A stretch of 64,000 nucleotides of DNA from Chitinophagaceae bacterium (GCA_016702745.1 JADJDJ010000002.1:930001-994000); one strand, 5' to 3'. Numbered from the stretch's first letter, positions 27,411-37,999 are shown. Notes: generated from the letters alone by a model not told the origin. Numbers and translations are program-made.

Positions 27411-27653
27411 TCAGGCGGTTTTGGGTTTCTTGAAAATGGCGAATACTTCAATTCCCAGTCCGAGCAGGATCAGCAAAGGTGCCACGGTAATCCGTAACGG
27501 ACTATACACAGCATCCTTATTAAACACAGAAGGATCGGTATTGCTCTTGCCTCCGGCCATCAGCACCATTCCCAGGGCAATCACCGCAAGTCCGATCATC
27601 ATCCAGCGGTAATTATCTTTCGTAAACATTGAAGCTGTATTCTTTTCACTCAT
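27411..27653 (-). CDS. DUF3098 membrane protein
   Basis: An 80-residue inner-membrane protein with two hydrophobic helices (about 18-37 and 53-74) around the loop GGKSNTDPSVFNKDAVYSPL. This is the DUF3098 pattern. A longer open frame exists upstream, but ATG at 27653 (MSEKNTASMFTKDNYRW) matches the usual family start. It sits between ftsX and uppP, so a role in cell-envelope or division functions is suggested by context only. Confidence 0.85.
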   Translation of the reverse strand: MSEKNTASMFTKDNYRWMMIGLAVIALGMVLMAGGKSNTDPSVFNKDAVYSPLRITVAPLLILLGLGIEVFAIFKKPKTA

Positions 27654-27808
27654 TTCATTCCAATTTGGCTCGCAATATAATGATTTTCGCAATCTACCTA
27701 CGCTTGTCACCAGAACAGGCCCCAACCTTCATTTTCCAATTTCCATTTCCAAATTTACGCTTCCCATTCCCCACCCTCCTTCGCATATGCTTCAGCGGGC
27801 AAGCTCGC

Positions 27809-28681
27809 CTAATACAAGTCATCCAGCCTCATTTTCAAGTACTTCACCACACTTCGGTGCGTACTAAAGAGGGTAATGCCAATACCCAGCACGATGAGGA
27901 CCAGGAAAAGCAGGAAGAGCAGTCCGGTATCGTGAATGGTCTTCAACCAGCTGACAGATCCTTCAAGAATAACAATAATAATATATAAGATAGAGGAAGC
28001 AATAACACCACTGATGGCACCATTGATAATCGCCCGGATATTTAGCGGACGGGCGATAAAGCCACGGGTGGCACCCACCATTTGCATGGTCTTGATGAGG
28101 AAACGGTTACTGAACATGGCCAGGCGGATGGTATTATCTATCAGGAAGATCACGACCAGCGAAATAATAATCACGATAGCCAGCAGGATGGCGCTTACAA
28201 TACGGATATTCTTATTCAGTTTGCCAATCAGGGCTTCGGGATACTTTACATCGCTCACATAGGTTTGTGCTTCCAGGTCCTTTTTGATATTGGTCAGGGT
28301 ATCCAGGTTCACATATTGTTTTTTGATCCGGAAATAAATAGCATTCGGAAGCGGATTCTCGGTCAGCACCTTGCTCCAGTCCTCACTTTCTTCCTGCATA
28401 TATTGTTTCTTCCCCTGATCCTTGGATACATACTGAATTGATTTCACATAGGGTTTAGCCGTGATATAATTCATCAATGCCAAACTATCCTTGGGGTTCA
28501 GATCCCCGCGCAGATAGGCCCTGACCTCCACATTCTCCTTGAAATAATCCCCCAGTTTGTTGGCATTGATCACCAGCCAGCCAATAATACCCAATAGAAA
28601 AAGTACCAGGGTGACCCCGAGGATGGACATAAAATAAGAAGGCTTACCTTTTTTGATAGAAGCTTTGCCGGATTGGGACAT
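27809..28681 (-). CDS. ftsX: Cell division protein FtsX
   Basis: FtsX is the membrane partner of the FtsE ATPase and relays a signal to peptidoglycan hydrolases at the septum. The 290-residue product has one N-terminal helix (after KPSYFMSILGVTLVLF), a periplasmic domain (about 45-165) and three C-terminal helices, including the segment RFLIKTMQMVGATRGFIARPL typical of FtsX. ATG at 28681 is preferred to the upstream TTG. No ftsE is adjacent. It heads the minus-strand group continuing to uppP. Confidence 0.92.
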   Translation of the reverse strand: MSQSGKASIKKGKPSYFMSILGVTLVLFLLGIIGWLVINANKLGDYFKENVEVRAYLRGDLNPKDSLALMNYITAKPYVKSIQYVSKDQGKKQYMQEESEDWSKVLTENPLPNAIYFRIKKQYVNLDTLTNIKKDLEAQTYVSDVKYPEALIGKLNKNIRIVSAILLAIVIIISLVVIFLIDNTIRLAMFSNRFLIKTMQMVGATRGFIARPLNIRAIINGAISGVIASSILYIIIVILEGSVSWLKTIHDTGLLFLLFLVLIVLGIGITLFSTHRSVVKYLKMRLDDLY

Positions 28682-28945
28682 TTGATCCAATTTTCGGGTT
28701 AGTGGATAGTAAAGCCGCGGTATAAAGCCATTTCAGTCATTTTCAGGCGCTTGTTTACTGCGGGACTAATCGCAAAAATAGCCATTTAAAGGCTACATTC
28801 AGTATTTTTGCCGCCCCAAAGCCTTGCTCTGGGTTCATTTAAACGAATGCTTCGCCGTCCTATTGCCAGAACAGGCAGCAGCTTTTTGTTAAAGCTCAGA
28901 TAACAGCTTTTCATTATTTCAAAACCAAAAGGAAGACATAGTAAG
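28682..28945 (+). other. Divergent spacer between ftsX and leuS
   Basis: 264 bases. A TATTTTTG at 28803-28810 on the + strand matches the -7 consensus and could start a leuS transcript with a roughly 130-base leader; no good TTTG lies at the -33 distance. The leader contains imperfect repeats of CAGCTTTT (near 28878 and 28910). No protein-coding signal seen. Confidence 0.4.
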
Positions 28946-31715
28946 ATGGAATATAATTTCAGGGACATTGAAAAGAAGTGGCAGGATTGGTGGAAGGCAA
29001 ACAAAGTTTACCAGGTTTCTAATCAGTCGGAGAAACCCAAACACTTTGTCCTGGATATGTTTCCTTACCCAAGCGGGGCCGGACTGCATGTGGGACATCC
29101 GCTGGGCTATATTGCCAGTGATATTTACAGCCGTTACAAAAGATTAAAGGGTTTCAATGTGCTGCATCCGATGGGCTATGATGCATTCGGATTACCAGCC
29201 GAACAATATGCGATTGAACATGGCATTCATCCGGCAGTTTCCACAGCCTCCAATATCAATAATTTCCGCACTCAGCTGGATAAAATCGGTTTCTGTTATG
29301 ACTGGGAGCGGGAAGTCAACACTTCACAGCCGGGTTATTATAAATGGACCCAGTGGCTCTTCCTGAAATTATACAATAGTTATTTCTGTAACACAGAGCA
29401 GAAAGCAAGACCCATTGCTGAACTGGTGGCCAAATATGAAACAGCAGGCTGCAAACATTTTACGGCTGCCCAATGGCAGCAATTCAGTGTTGCTGAAAAG
29501 GAAGAATGGCTGATGAAAAGGAGACTGGCCTATAGTGCCTACGGAGAAGTGAACTGGTGTGAGGCGCTGGGCACCGTTTTGGCCAATGATGAAGTGGTGA
29601 ATGGGGTGAGTGAGCGGGGCGGGCATCCGGTTGAAAAAAGAAGGATGCGCCAATGGTACCTGCGGATCACGGCCTATGCCGACCGCTTACTCCATGGATT
29701 GTCAACCGTTGACTTCAGTGATGCCATGAAGGAAATGCAAACCAACTGGATCGGTAAATCCAGTGGCGCCGAAATTGATTTCAAAGTAAAATCTGAACAA
29801 GGAAAGATTGAAACACTTCGGGTGTACACCACCCGTCCGGATACCATTTTTGGGGTGGACTTCATGGTTGTTGCTCCCGAACTTGATCTGATTGGTGAAA
29901 TTAAAAGTAAAGAACAGACAATAGCTGATGATGAATACCTGGCCTACGTAAAAAGCCGGAGTGAAAGAGAAAGAATGGCGGAGAAAAAAATAACCGGCGT
30001 ATTTACCGGAGCCTTTGCCATCAATCCTTTTGACGGAAAGGAGATTCCGATCTGGACATCCGAGTATGTGCTGGCCGGTTATGGTACCGGTGCCATCATG
30101 GCCGTACCCTGTGGCGATGAACGGGATCATAAGTTTGCCCGGCATTTTAATATTCCCATCACCAATATTATTGGTGCGCACTATAATGGTGAAGAAGCCA
30201 ATCCGACCAAGGAAGCTATTCTGGAGAATTCAGGCTTTCTCGATGGCATGCTGATGAAAGACGCGATAGAAGTGGCCATTGAAAAAATTGAAGCAGCCGG
30301 AATTGGTAAAAGAAAAATCAATTATAAAATGCGGGATGCCGGATTCAGCCGGCAACGCTACTGGGGCGAACCCTTCCCTATAACCTGGAAGGATAGCGTA
30401 CCCGTGGCCATGCATGAAAAAGACCTGCCGCTCTTATTGCCCCATATGGATGAAGTAAAACCGGGCAAAGGTGGGGAAGGACCTTTATTGAATCTGACTG
30501 AATGGGTAAATACCCCTGAAGGCCAGCGGGAAACCAGCACCATGCCGGGATATGCCGGAAGCAGCTGGTATTTTCTGCGGTATATGGATCCGAAAAATGA
30601 CAACGAATTCTGCAGCCGGGCCGCCAGTGATTACTGGGGGCAGGTGGATTTATATATCGGCGGAACAGAACATGCGGTAGGACATTTATTATACAGCCGG
30701 ATGTGGACGAAAGTATTGTATGATCTGGGGCTAATCGGATTTGATGAGCCTTTTAAAAGATTGTTGAACCAGGGAATGATACAAGGTTCTTCAAGATTTG
30801 TTTACCGGATACATGGCACGAGTCAGTTTGTGTCGGCTGGTTTAAAAGATCAGTACACGGTGGATCAGATTCATGTGGATGTGAATATCGTGGATGGTTA
30901 TGAGCTGGATACCGAGGCATTCCGCAAGTGGAAAAAAGGAGAATTTGCCGATGCCAGTTTTTTACTGGAAGATGGTAAATATATCTGTGGGGCTGAAGTG
31001 GAGAAAATGAGTAAGTCCAAATTCAACACGGTGAACCCGGATGACCTGGTTTACAGGTTTGGTGCTGATACTTTTCGCATGTATGAAATGTTCCTCGGCC
31101 CGGTGGAAATGAGCAAGCCCTGGGATACCAAAGGAATTGAAGGCGTGCACCGCTTTTTGAAAAAACTCTGGCGTCTTTTCTTTAAACTTTCGGATTCCCC
31201 TTCTGTTGGTGGGGGCGAGGGGGAGGTCATCTGGACAGATGCACCTGCCACTGACGCCGAGTTGAAAGTTTTACACAAGACTATTAAAAAGATAGAAGAC
31301 GATACAGAAAGATTCAGTTTCAATACCGGGGTCAGCAGTTTTATGATCTGTGTGAATGAACTCACCGATCTGAAATGTCATAAAAAAAGAAATCCTGCAA
31401 CCGCTCGTGATCTTACTGGCTCCTTATGCACCGCATATTGCGGAAGAACTTTGGCACCTGCTGGGCAATAACAGCACCGTGCTGGATGCAGCCTTCCCGG
31501 TTTTCGAATCAAAATATGTAAAGGAAACCAGCAAAACTTATCCGGTAGCCATCAATGGTAAAACCAGGACCGAACTCACCCTTGCCCTGGATGCTACCCA
31601 GCAACAGGTAGAGGAACTGCTGATGCAGGATCCTGCGGTGATTAAATGGCTGGATGGAAAGCCGCCTAAAAAAATCATCTACGTAAAGAATAAGATGATT
31701 AATGTGGTGGTTTAG
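28946..31715 (+). CDS. leuS: Leucyl-tRNA synthetase, with one frameshift in the C-terminal part
   Basis: LeuS charges tRNA-Leu and is essential. The N-terminal part carries the HIGH-type motif (PYPSGAGLHVGHPLGY, about residue 41), a large CP1 editing domain (TTRPDTIFGVDF), MPGYAGSSWYFLRYMDP, and the KMSKS loop (EKMSKSKFNTVNPDDL, about residue 684). At 31382-31388 a run of seven A breaks the frame: the present frame ends at 31471 with a nonsense tail, while dropping one A gives CHKKEILQPLVILLAPYAPHIAEELW and continues to the stop at 31715. Restored length is about 922 residues, normal for the family. Because the gene is essential, a sequence error is much more likely than true loss. Confidence 0.93.
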
Positions 31716-32786
31716 TAAAACGGATCATGGCACTGCTGCCTTCACTACTGGCCAGGTAAGCATCATGTCTTACCCCGTTGACCATTGCTATCATATAAGA
31801 TGTATTGGGGGGGATAGTTCCCAGGTTTTCGGCTACCATGACCAGTTCATTATTTTCTTTCATTGAAGCCAGGGAATCCGTAGAATATAGGGATTGCCCG
31901 TGAGCCTGATATTTTTAGCGAGCAGGACATCGTTCAGGAAGAGGGAAATGGAGTCTCCGTCAATTTCTGCATTATCATAAAAACGAAGTTCGAGGGTATC
32001 GCCAGTCAGGGGGATTTCCTTGATAAATTGTTTTTGACGGCTGGCAAATTTTTCTTCAATACTGGGTGCTTTTACCAGGGCGGGAGCAATGGGTTCAACT
32101 GGGATGGTCCGGACCGGTTGCGGGGCGGGTTCTTCCTTCTTTGCTGGTTTTTTCTCCGGGGTTTTCTGAGGTTCTCTCGGGGCCGGCACAATGAGTACGG
32201 TGGTTTGTTCCGATTCTTTTTCACCATCATCGGAGTTACTGATCGGCACCAGGGCAACAGCGCCTACACTATCTATAATCTCTGGGTTATTGGCACCTAC
32301 GGTATAGTTTTCAATGACGAAGTCCCATTCGTCCTCAAATACCGGGTGGGTTATTTTATCGAGATGAACATCCCCTTTTTTATCATTCTCATCATCCCGG
32401 CTGGCTGATTTTCCATCCAACATCATTTTACTCCCGCCGGGACAATTGAAATCGGCGGTTGAAAGCATGGGGGTTTTGCCGGGCAGACTGATACTTAGCC
32501 GGCCGGATTTGGCCACAATCAGCTGGTCATCCCACCAGACCGCTTCATTGGTATTGGCATCAAAATAACCTTTAATAGTATATCGCCGGTAATTCCCGGC
32601 CGATTCGTAATAATAAGCGGTTCCGGTCAGGCTGTCCCCTTTCTGAATGATCTTAACCTCCACTTTTTGCCGGTTAATGCGACCCTGCCAGGCACCGGTA
32701 ATCATTTGGGCAGGGAGGAAAGCAGGAAAACAGGACAAAATCAGCAAAAAAAGGAAGGCCCGGGGCCGGCAGGAGGGTAATTTCAT
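31699..32786 (-). CDS. Secreted protein of unknown function, one frameshift near its C-terminus
   Basis: Signal peptide (LFLLILSCFPAFLPAQ) and about 360 residues in total. Residues 25-110 form a beta-rich domain (MITGAWQGRINRQKVEVKI, then a repeated strand pattern), followed by an acidic stretch, a Pro/Lys-rich linker (about 195-235) and a C-terminal beta domain (GDTLELRFYDNAEIDGDSIS, FLNDVLLAKN). The frame as sequenced stops at 31860, but the next frame carries STDSLASMKENNELVMVAENLG and runs to a stop at 31699, giving the end typical of such Bacteroidota proteins (ELVMVAENLGTIPPN). One base is missing near GGG 31890-31892. Restored, it overlaps the convergent leuS by 17 bases. Function not recognised. 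Confidence 0.75.
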
Positions 32787-32928
32787 CAGGCAGTGACAAT
32801 TTATTAATACTAACGGTTTTAAGTATTGAATATTTTGTATTTAAAAGTTGGGGCAGTTAAAAAAAATCCTAACTTCCCCCCCAAATATCTCCCATTGGGA
32901 GTATTATGTAATTAACCAAAATTTGCTT
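32787..32928. other. Divergent spacer, 142 bases
   Basis: AT-rich spacer between divergent genes. An upstream in-frame start for the T9SS gene exists at 32848, but the signal peptide starts at 32929. GAATATTTTG near 32830 is a one-off match to a -7 element. Confidence 0.35.
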
Positions 32929-35900
32929 ATGAGAAAGTTTTACTTCTTTCTGCTCTTAATCTTTGTGTTTACGGGGCAAAATATTTGGAGTCAGTGTACG
33001 AATGTTTCTCAGTTCGGGACAGTAACGGCTCCAACAAATACAAGTCCACTCACCATCACCACCTGTGCGTTTGCAGGTGAGTACAGCACCATCAATGGCG
33101 CTGTTGCTGGTAGTACCTATTTATTTAATGCTACAGGTGGCAGTTCTAATTATATCACGATCAGACAGGGTACCCCCGGTGGTACGGTGCTTGGTTTTGG
33201 TACTCCTCCATTCTCGGTAGTCTGTACTTCTTCAGCTCCTTTGTATCTGCATTATAATACAAATGCTGCCTGTGGAACAGATGGCAGTTGTCATACCGGA
33301 ACAATAACCTGTACAAGTTGTGCGGCTCCTGTTGATCCTTGTACTACGATAACCACAATTGCAGCCTGCGGTACTCCTACCTCAGCAACGTTAGCCGGTG
33401 CGGGTGTCTGGAATACTACTAACTGCGGGTTCAGTACACCAGGTTCTGAAAAAATTTATTCATTCACTCCTGCTACTACAGGCGTCTATTCATTGCAGGT
33501 AACGTCCACAAACGCTGGAGGCTTTGTTGATTATTTTTATAAAGCAGCTTCAGGAGGATGTAGTTCAAGCGGTTGGACCTGTATTGATGATATCTTTAGT
33601 CCTGGTACTGCTACTATCGGTTCTTTAACAGCGGGAACAACTTATTATTTCCTGCTGGATGCTGAGACAACTTCTTCAGTAACTCAAACCTTCCAGATTG
33701 TCTGTCTGGCCCCACCTCCTGCCAATGATCTTTGCGCCGGTGCGATTACGATCAATTGCGGCCAAACCCTGACTGGCTCTACTGCTTTTGCTACATCAGA
33801 TGCTGTAGCGACTTGCGGAACAACATTAAATACAGCGCCGGGTGTATGGTTTACGTTTGCCGGAGATGGTTCATTGACCACCTTAAGTCTCTGCGCATCA
33901 TCTTATGATACCAAAATCGGCGTATTCAGTGGATCTTGCGGATCATTGACCTGTGTTACAGGTAATGATGATTTCTGCGGGCTCCGTTCACAGGTTACCT
34001 TTACTGCTGCTATCGGCACTACTTATTATGTGCTGGTGACCGGCTTCGGTTCTGCCAGTGGTAACTATTCCCTTACCAGAACCTGTATTTTCCCTTGTAC
34101 AGGGGTGCCTTCACCAGGATTTATTACACCAACAACCAGTTCAGTTTGTGCCGGTACTTCCGTTACACTTACCCTGAATAGCTTCCCCATTGCGACCGGA
34201 TTGACCTTCCAGTGGAAAGAAGCAACCACACCTGGTGGAACATATACTAATATAACAGGTGCTACCAACACCACCTATACATTTACTGCAGCTGCTACCC
34301 GTTATTATGTATGTACAGTTACCTGTACCAATCCGGGTGGCGGAGCAGCTACTACCGCTGAAGTGGTGGTCAACGTAAGTTCACCTCAACACAGCACGAT
34401 TACTGCCACACCTAATACGAATCTCTGTTCTCCGGCCACTTCTGTCATTACAGCAACAGCTACTGGTGGAATTGGTACGTATTCACATACCCTTACCGGA
34501 CCCGGCGCCATCGGTGCCCCGGTTGTGTCTGGTGCTAATAACGCCAATGTAAGCTTTACAGTTACAGGCATCCCAGCCGGTGTAAACACATATACACTTG
34601 TTACCACCGATGGATTGGGTTGTAGCAAAACAAGTACAGTAAACGTTACCGTGAATCAGACTCCGATTATTACCTTATCAACCAATCCGGCTGCAGTAGG
34701 TGCTCCTTGTACGGAAAACTTTGATGGGGTAACGGCTCCCGGACTTCCGGCAGGATGGAGTGCGCTTTTCGGTGCCAGTTGTGCAGGTTCAGTAAGATGG
34801 ACCACAGGTACAGGAACTGTTAACAGCAGTCCGAATGCAGCCTTTACCAATGACCCGAACTGTATTTCAGATGAATACCTGGTGTCCAAGCAATATGTTA
34901 TTTCAGCCGCTTCGCAGCTCAGTTTCAGCAGAAGCAATAACCTGGAAAACGGCTTCGATGGTATGGTGCTGGAAATTTCAATCGGAGGCGGACCATTTGT
35001 AGATATTATTACAGCCGGTGGCTCATTTGTTGCCGGAGCCTATAACGGATCGATCAGCGGAGCATTCGGAAACCCGCTGGCAGGCCGTTCAGCCTGGACT
35101 GGAAATACCGGAGGATTTATTACCACAACTGTGAACCTGCCCGCGGCTGCTGTTGGACAAACTGTTGTCCTTCTCTGGAGAAGAGGTACAGACAGTTCTG
35201 TTTCCGGAACAGGTGCATTTATTGACAATATCAGTATTACCAATGCCGGATGCGGAAACGTGGTCATCTGTAATGGTGCTGTTGTACGTATTGACGCAAG
35301 TGCAGTGCCTCCGACAAACCAGACCTTCACTAACTTAAATAATACACACTTACCTGCTGGCGGTACTCCTTCAGGAATCGCTGCACCGTATCCCAATACC
35401 CTGCCGATCTCCGGATTACCAACAACGGGTGTAACGGTTAAATCTGTTACCATCAATAATTACAGTCACGCTTTCCCTGACGATGTGGATTTAGTACTGG
35501 TTTCACCAACTGGTCAGTCAGTGATCCTGATGTCCGATGCTGGTGGTTCAGCCGACGCAACTGGTCAGACCTTTGTGTTTGACGATGCAGCACCGGTATC
35601 ATTGTCAGATGGTTCATTTAATGCTTCAGGCACTTATAAGCCAACCAATTTCGGCGCAGGTGATAACTGGCCGGCACCTGGTCCTGGCTCTGCGCCAACT
35701 TCTGTTACACTGTCATCCTTCACCGGAAACCAGAATGGTAACTGGCAGTTATATGCTTTTGATGATGCAGGCCTGGATAATGGATTTATAGCAACCTGGA
35801 GTATTACATTTAATATTACACAACCTGTTGTATTCAGCCCGGTAACCAATTTGTTCAGTGATGCAGCTGCTACTACGGCCTATACCGGAGCACCTGCCTA

Positions 35901-37110
35901 TACGGTGTGGGCAAAACCAAACACCACAACTACCTATACTGCTAGCTCAACTATAGGCGGTTGTTCAAATTCGGCTTCTATTCTGATTACAGTCAACCAG
36001 CTTCCAACAATCACTACACAACCAACTGCTCCGGCAGCTCCTGTTTGCCCTGGTTTCAATACCACATTTACAGTAGCAGCAACCGGTACAGCTATTACTT
36101 ATCAGTGGGAGCGCAGTACAGATAATGGTACTACCTGGGCTCCGATAGTTGACGATGCCCTGCATTCCAGTACAACCACCAATGCAGTAACGGTTATCAA
36201 CCCAACTGTTGCCCGTAACGGACACCGTTACCGTGTAGTTGTTTCCGGCACTTGTCCGCCGCCTGTAACCTCCAATGTGGTGATACTTGTAGTGGCTACA
36301 CCGCCTACTATTACAACACAACCTGCCAACAGAACCGTTTGTGCTCCGGATGCTGCCGTATTTACAGTAGTGGCCGGTGGAACTCCTGCACCGAATATTT
36401 ATCAGTGGCAGGTAAGTACAAACAGTGGTGGTAGCTGGACCAACCTCACAACCGGTGGTTCATTCACCCCCACATTAACAGTGAGCCCGACAACCACTTC
36501 ACAAACCGGAGGTCTCTACCGTGTCATTGTGACTAATACCTGCGGACAGTCTGTAACATCTTCCAATGCTACCCTGACTGTAAATGCACCAACGACAGTG
36601 ACCATTGCTCCTTTGCCAACCAGGATTTGTCTGAGCGATACACTGGTACCGCTGAGCGCTTCACCTGTTGGCGGAACCTGGAGCGGAATCGGTATTTCCG
36701 GATCTAATTTTGTACCGGGTGTTACGTCAGTAGGTTCTTACACACTGACCTATACTTATGTAAATGCTGCAGGATGTACATCAACTGGTACAGTCGTGGC
36801 TCCTGTTATCGATTGTCCGGAAAGAATCAGGCAACTGGATGATAATGCCGTGATCCTCTTCCCGAACCCGAATACCGGTCGCTTCAATATCAGGATCAAC
36901 AGTACTTTGTATAACTATCTTGGTATGAGCGTTCACAATACAGCTGGTCAATTGCTGCACAGACAGACCTTCAATGGCCTGACTTACGGCAGAACTGTTC
37001 CAGTTGACCTCAGTCATCTGCCTGCAGGTCCATATATGGTGAAAATCTTCTACGATGATGGTATCAGAACATCCGAGAAGACATTCCCAGTGATCATCCA
37101 GCGTCAGTAA
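32929..37110 (+). CDS. T9SS cargo with PPC-like, Ig-like and proprotein convertase P-domains
   Basis: A 1393-residue exported protein. ATG at 32929 gives the signal peptide MRKFYFFLLLIFVFTGQNIWSQ. Two bacterial pre-peptidase C-terminal-like beta domains lie at about 171-254 and 264-384 (VWFTFAGDGSLTTLSLCASSYDTKIGVF). Several Ig-like/PKD modules follow (about 390-590 and 1025-1220). A cleaved-adhesin-like segment (about 600-800) precedes a P-domain (about 825-963; FPDDVDLVLVSPTGQSV, NWQLYAFDDAGLDNG). A T9SS type A sorting domain (about 1308-1393; LFPNPNTGRFNIRI) closes it. No protease core is seen, so a binding or adhesion role is inferred. Low-complexity Thr/Ser/Gly-rich composition. Confidence 0.85.
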   Translation: MRKFYFFLLLIFVFTGQNIWSQCTNVSQFGTVTAPTNTSPLTITTCAFAGEYSTINGAVAGSTYLFNATGGSSNYITIRQGTPGGTVLGFGTPPFSVVCTSSAPLYLHYNTNAACGTDGSCHTGTITCTSCAAPVDPCTTITTIAACGTPTSATLAGAGVWNTTNCGFSTPGSEKIYSFTPATTGVYSLQVTSTNAGGFVDYFYKAASGGCSSSGWTCIDDIFSPGTATIGSLTAGTTYYFLLDAETTSSVTQTFQIVCLAPPPANDLCAGAITINCGQTLTGSTAFATSDAVATCGTTLNTAPGVWFTFAGDGSLTTLSLCASSYDTKIGVFSGSCGSLTCVTGNDDFCGLRSQVTFTAAIGTTYYVLVTGFGSASGNYSLTRTCIFPCTGVPSPGFITPTTSSVCAGTSVTLTLNSFPIATGLTFQWKEATTPGGTYTNITGATNTTYTFTAAATRYYVCTVTCTNPGGGAATTAEVVVNVSSPQHSTITATPNTNLCSPATSVITATATGGIGTYSHTLTGPGAIGAPVVSGANNANVSFTVTGIPAGVNTYTLVTTDGLGCSKTSTVNVTVNQTPIITLSTNPAAVGAPCTENFDGVTAPGLPAGWSALFGASCAGSVRWTTGTGTVNSSPNAAFTNDPNCISDEYLVSKQYVISAASQLSFSRSNNLENGFDGMVLEISIGGGPFVDIITAGGSFVAGAYNGSISGAFGNPLAGRSAWTGNTGGFITTTVNLPAAAVGQTVVLLWRRGTDSSVSGTGAFIDNISITNAGCGNVVICNGAVVRIDASAVPPTNQTFTNLNNTHLPAGGTPSGIAAPYPNTLPISGLPTTGVTVKSVTINNYSHAFPDDVDLVLVSPTGQSVILMSDAGGSADATGQTFVFDDAAPVSLSDGSFNASGTYKPTNFGAGDNWPAPGPGSAPTSVTLSSFTGNQNGNWQLYAFDDAGLDNGFIATWSITFNITQPVVFSPVTNLFSDAAATTAYTGAPAYTVWAKPNTTTTYTASSTIGGCSNSASILITVNQLPTITTQPTAPAAPVCPGFNTTFTVAATGTAITYQWERSTDNGTTWAPIVDDALHSSTTTNAVTVINPTVARNGHRYRVVVSGTCPPPVTSNVVILVVATPPTITTQPANRTVCAPDAAVFTVVAGGTPAPNIYQWQVSTNSGGSWTNLTTGGSFTPTLTVSPTTTSQTGGLYRVIVTNTCGQSVTSSNATLTVNAPTTVTIAPLPTRICLSDTLVPLSASPVGGTWSGIGISGSNFVPGVTSVGSYTLTYTYVNAAGCTSTGTVVAPVIDCPERIRQLDDNAVILFPNPNTGRFNIRINSTLYNYLGMSVHNTAGQLLHRQTFNGLTYGRTVPVDLSHLPAGPYMVKIFYDDGIRTSEKTFPVIIQRQ

Positions 37111-37132
37111 GACTATTCATAATAATTATAGC

Positions 37133-37168
37133 AAGGCTGTCTCTCCACAAGAGACAGCCTTTTTTTTG
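37133..37168 (+). terminator. Intrinsic terminator
   Basis: AAGGCTGTCTCT / AGAGACAGCCTT with a short loop and eight or more T following. It ends the T9SS gene at 37110. Confidence 0.92.
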
Positions 37169-37172
37169 TTAT

Positions 37173-37180
37173 TACATTTG
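37173..37180 (+). promoter_or_regulatory. -7 element of the M23 gene
   Basis: TACATTTG matches TAnnTTTG and is followed by four bases (TCAA) and the ATG at 37185, predicting a leaderless mRNA. It sits right after the preceding terminator. Confidence 0.6.
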
Positions 37181-37184
37181 TCAA

Positions 37185-37895
37185 ATGGATCATGCTGATT
37201 TTACAAACCTGATCAAAGTACATGCTTCCGCTATCCGACCGGTGGTATCTTTCCATTCAGGTGCTGATCGTTTACTGGCAATGGATTTTACGGAAGCCAA
37301 TCATGAATTGACAGATCATTTATTAAGTGACAGCGAAGCTTTCACCTCTTATATCAGCAGCAGCATTGCAAGGGCCGGGGCCAGATATGGGATCGGTGGG
37401 TATGCAGAACACCGGACCGTGTACCGCATGAGTTCAGTTTTTGATGGGGCTGAAGGAAAGAGTGAACCCCGGAGACTGCACCTGGGGACTGATATTTGGG
37501 GAGCAGTGGGTACCGTAGTAATGACTCCACTGGATGGATGGGTACATAGTTTTGCTTTTAATAATCAGTCAGGCGACTATGGTGCCACAATCATTTTAAA
37601 ACATGAGTTGGCCGGAATTATATTTTATACTTTATATGGCCATCTTGCGCTAAAAGATATTCAGGATTGCAAAGAAGGCGCATTCCTGCCAGCCGGATCG
37701 GTGTTCGCCCATTTCGGTAACTGGTCCGAGAATGGCGGATGGCCTCCGCATCTGCATTTCCAGCTGATACTGGATATCGGATTACAGAAAGGAGATTATC
37801 CGGGTGTTTGCCCTTATTCAGAAAAAGATCATTGGTTGGCCAATTGCCCTGACCCGGATAATCTGCTGCAACTGAATCAGTACCTCAATAAATGA
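37185..37895 (+). CDS. M23 family metallopeptidase, apparently cytoplasmic
   Basis: A 236-residue protein with a LytM/M23 fold. Zinc ligands are visible in LHLGTDIWG (His/Asp, about residue 98) and PPHLHFQ (about 185), with YGHLA between. The late segment GVCPYSEKDHWLANCPDPDNLL resembles the M23 domain embedded in large phosphotransferase-M23-aminotransferase fusion proteins. No signal peptide or membrane segment was found, which is unusual for a peptidoglycan hydrolase; it may act on another substrate in the cytoplasm. Function otherwise inferred. Confidence 0.82.
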   Translation: MDHADFTNLIKVHASAIRPVVSFHSGADRLLAMDFTEANHELTDHLLSDSEAFTSYISSSIARAGARYGIGGYAEHRTVYRMSSVFDGAEGKSEPRRLHLGTDIWGAVGTVVMTPLDGWVHSFAFNNQSGDYGATIILKHELAGIIFYTLYGHLALKDIQDCKEGAFLPAGSVFAHFGNWSENGGWPPHLHFQLILDIGLQKGDYPGVCPYSEKDHWLANCPDPDNLLQLNQYLNK

Positions 37896-37935
37896 TGCAG
37901 ATCCAAATGATCAGTACTTTGGGGATCAATGCAAA

Positions 37936-37979
37936 GTTTTGAATGCCATGCTGTGTTTACCACATATGACATTCAAAAC
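37936..37979. repeat. Long imperfect inverted repeat between convergent genes
   Basis: Arms GTTTTGAATG (37936-37945) and CATTCAAAAC (37970-37979), extended by CAT/ATG pairs, enclose about 24 bases. No T tract follows on either side, so it is a weak terminator at best; it may be a bidirectional stop or a binding site. Confidence 0.6.
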
Positions 37980-37999
37980 CCGCTGAGCTGTGCCCTGAT

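Noticed and set aside
32848..32928. Upstream start of the P-domain T9SS gene
   Set aside because: The signal peptide begins at 32929; the extension is not hydrophobic or conserved-looking.
33684..36434. Many antisense frames in the Thr-rich T9SS gene
   Set aside because: Arise from low-complexity Thr/Ala codons; none has a domain pattern or start signal.
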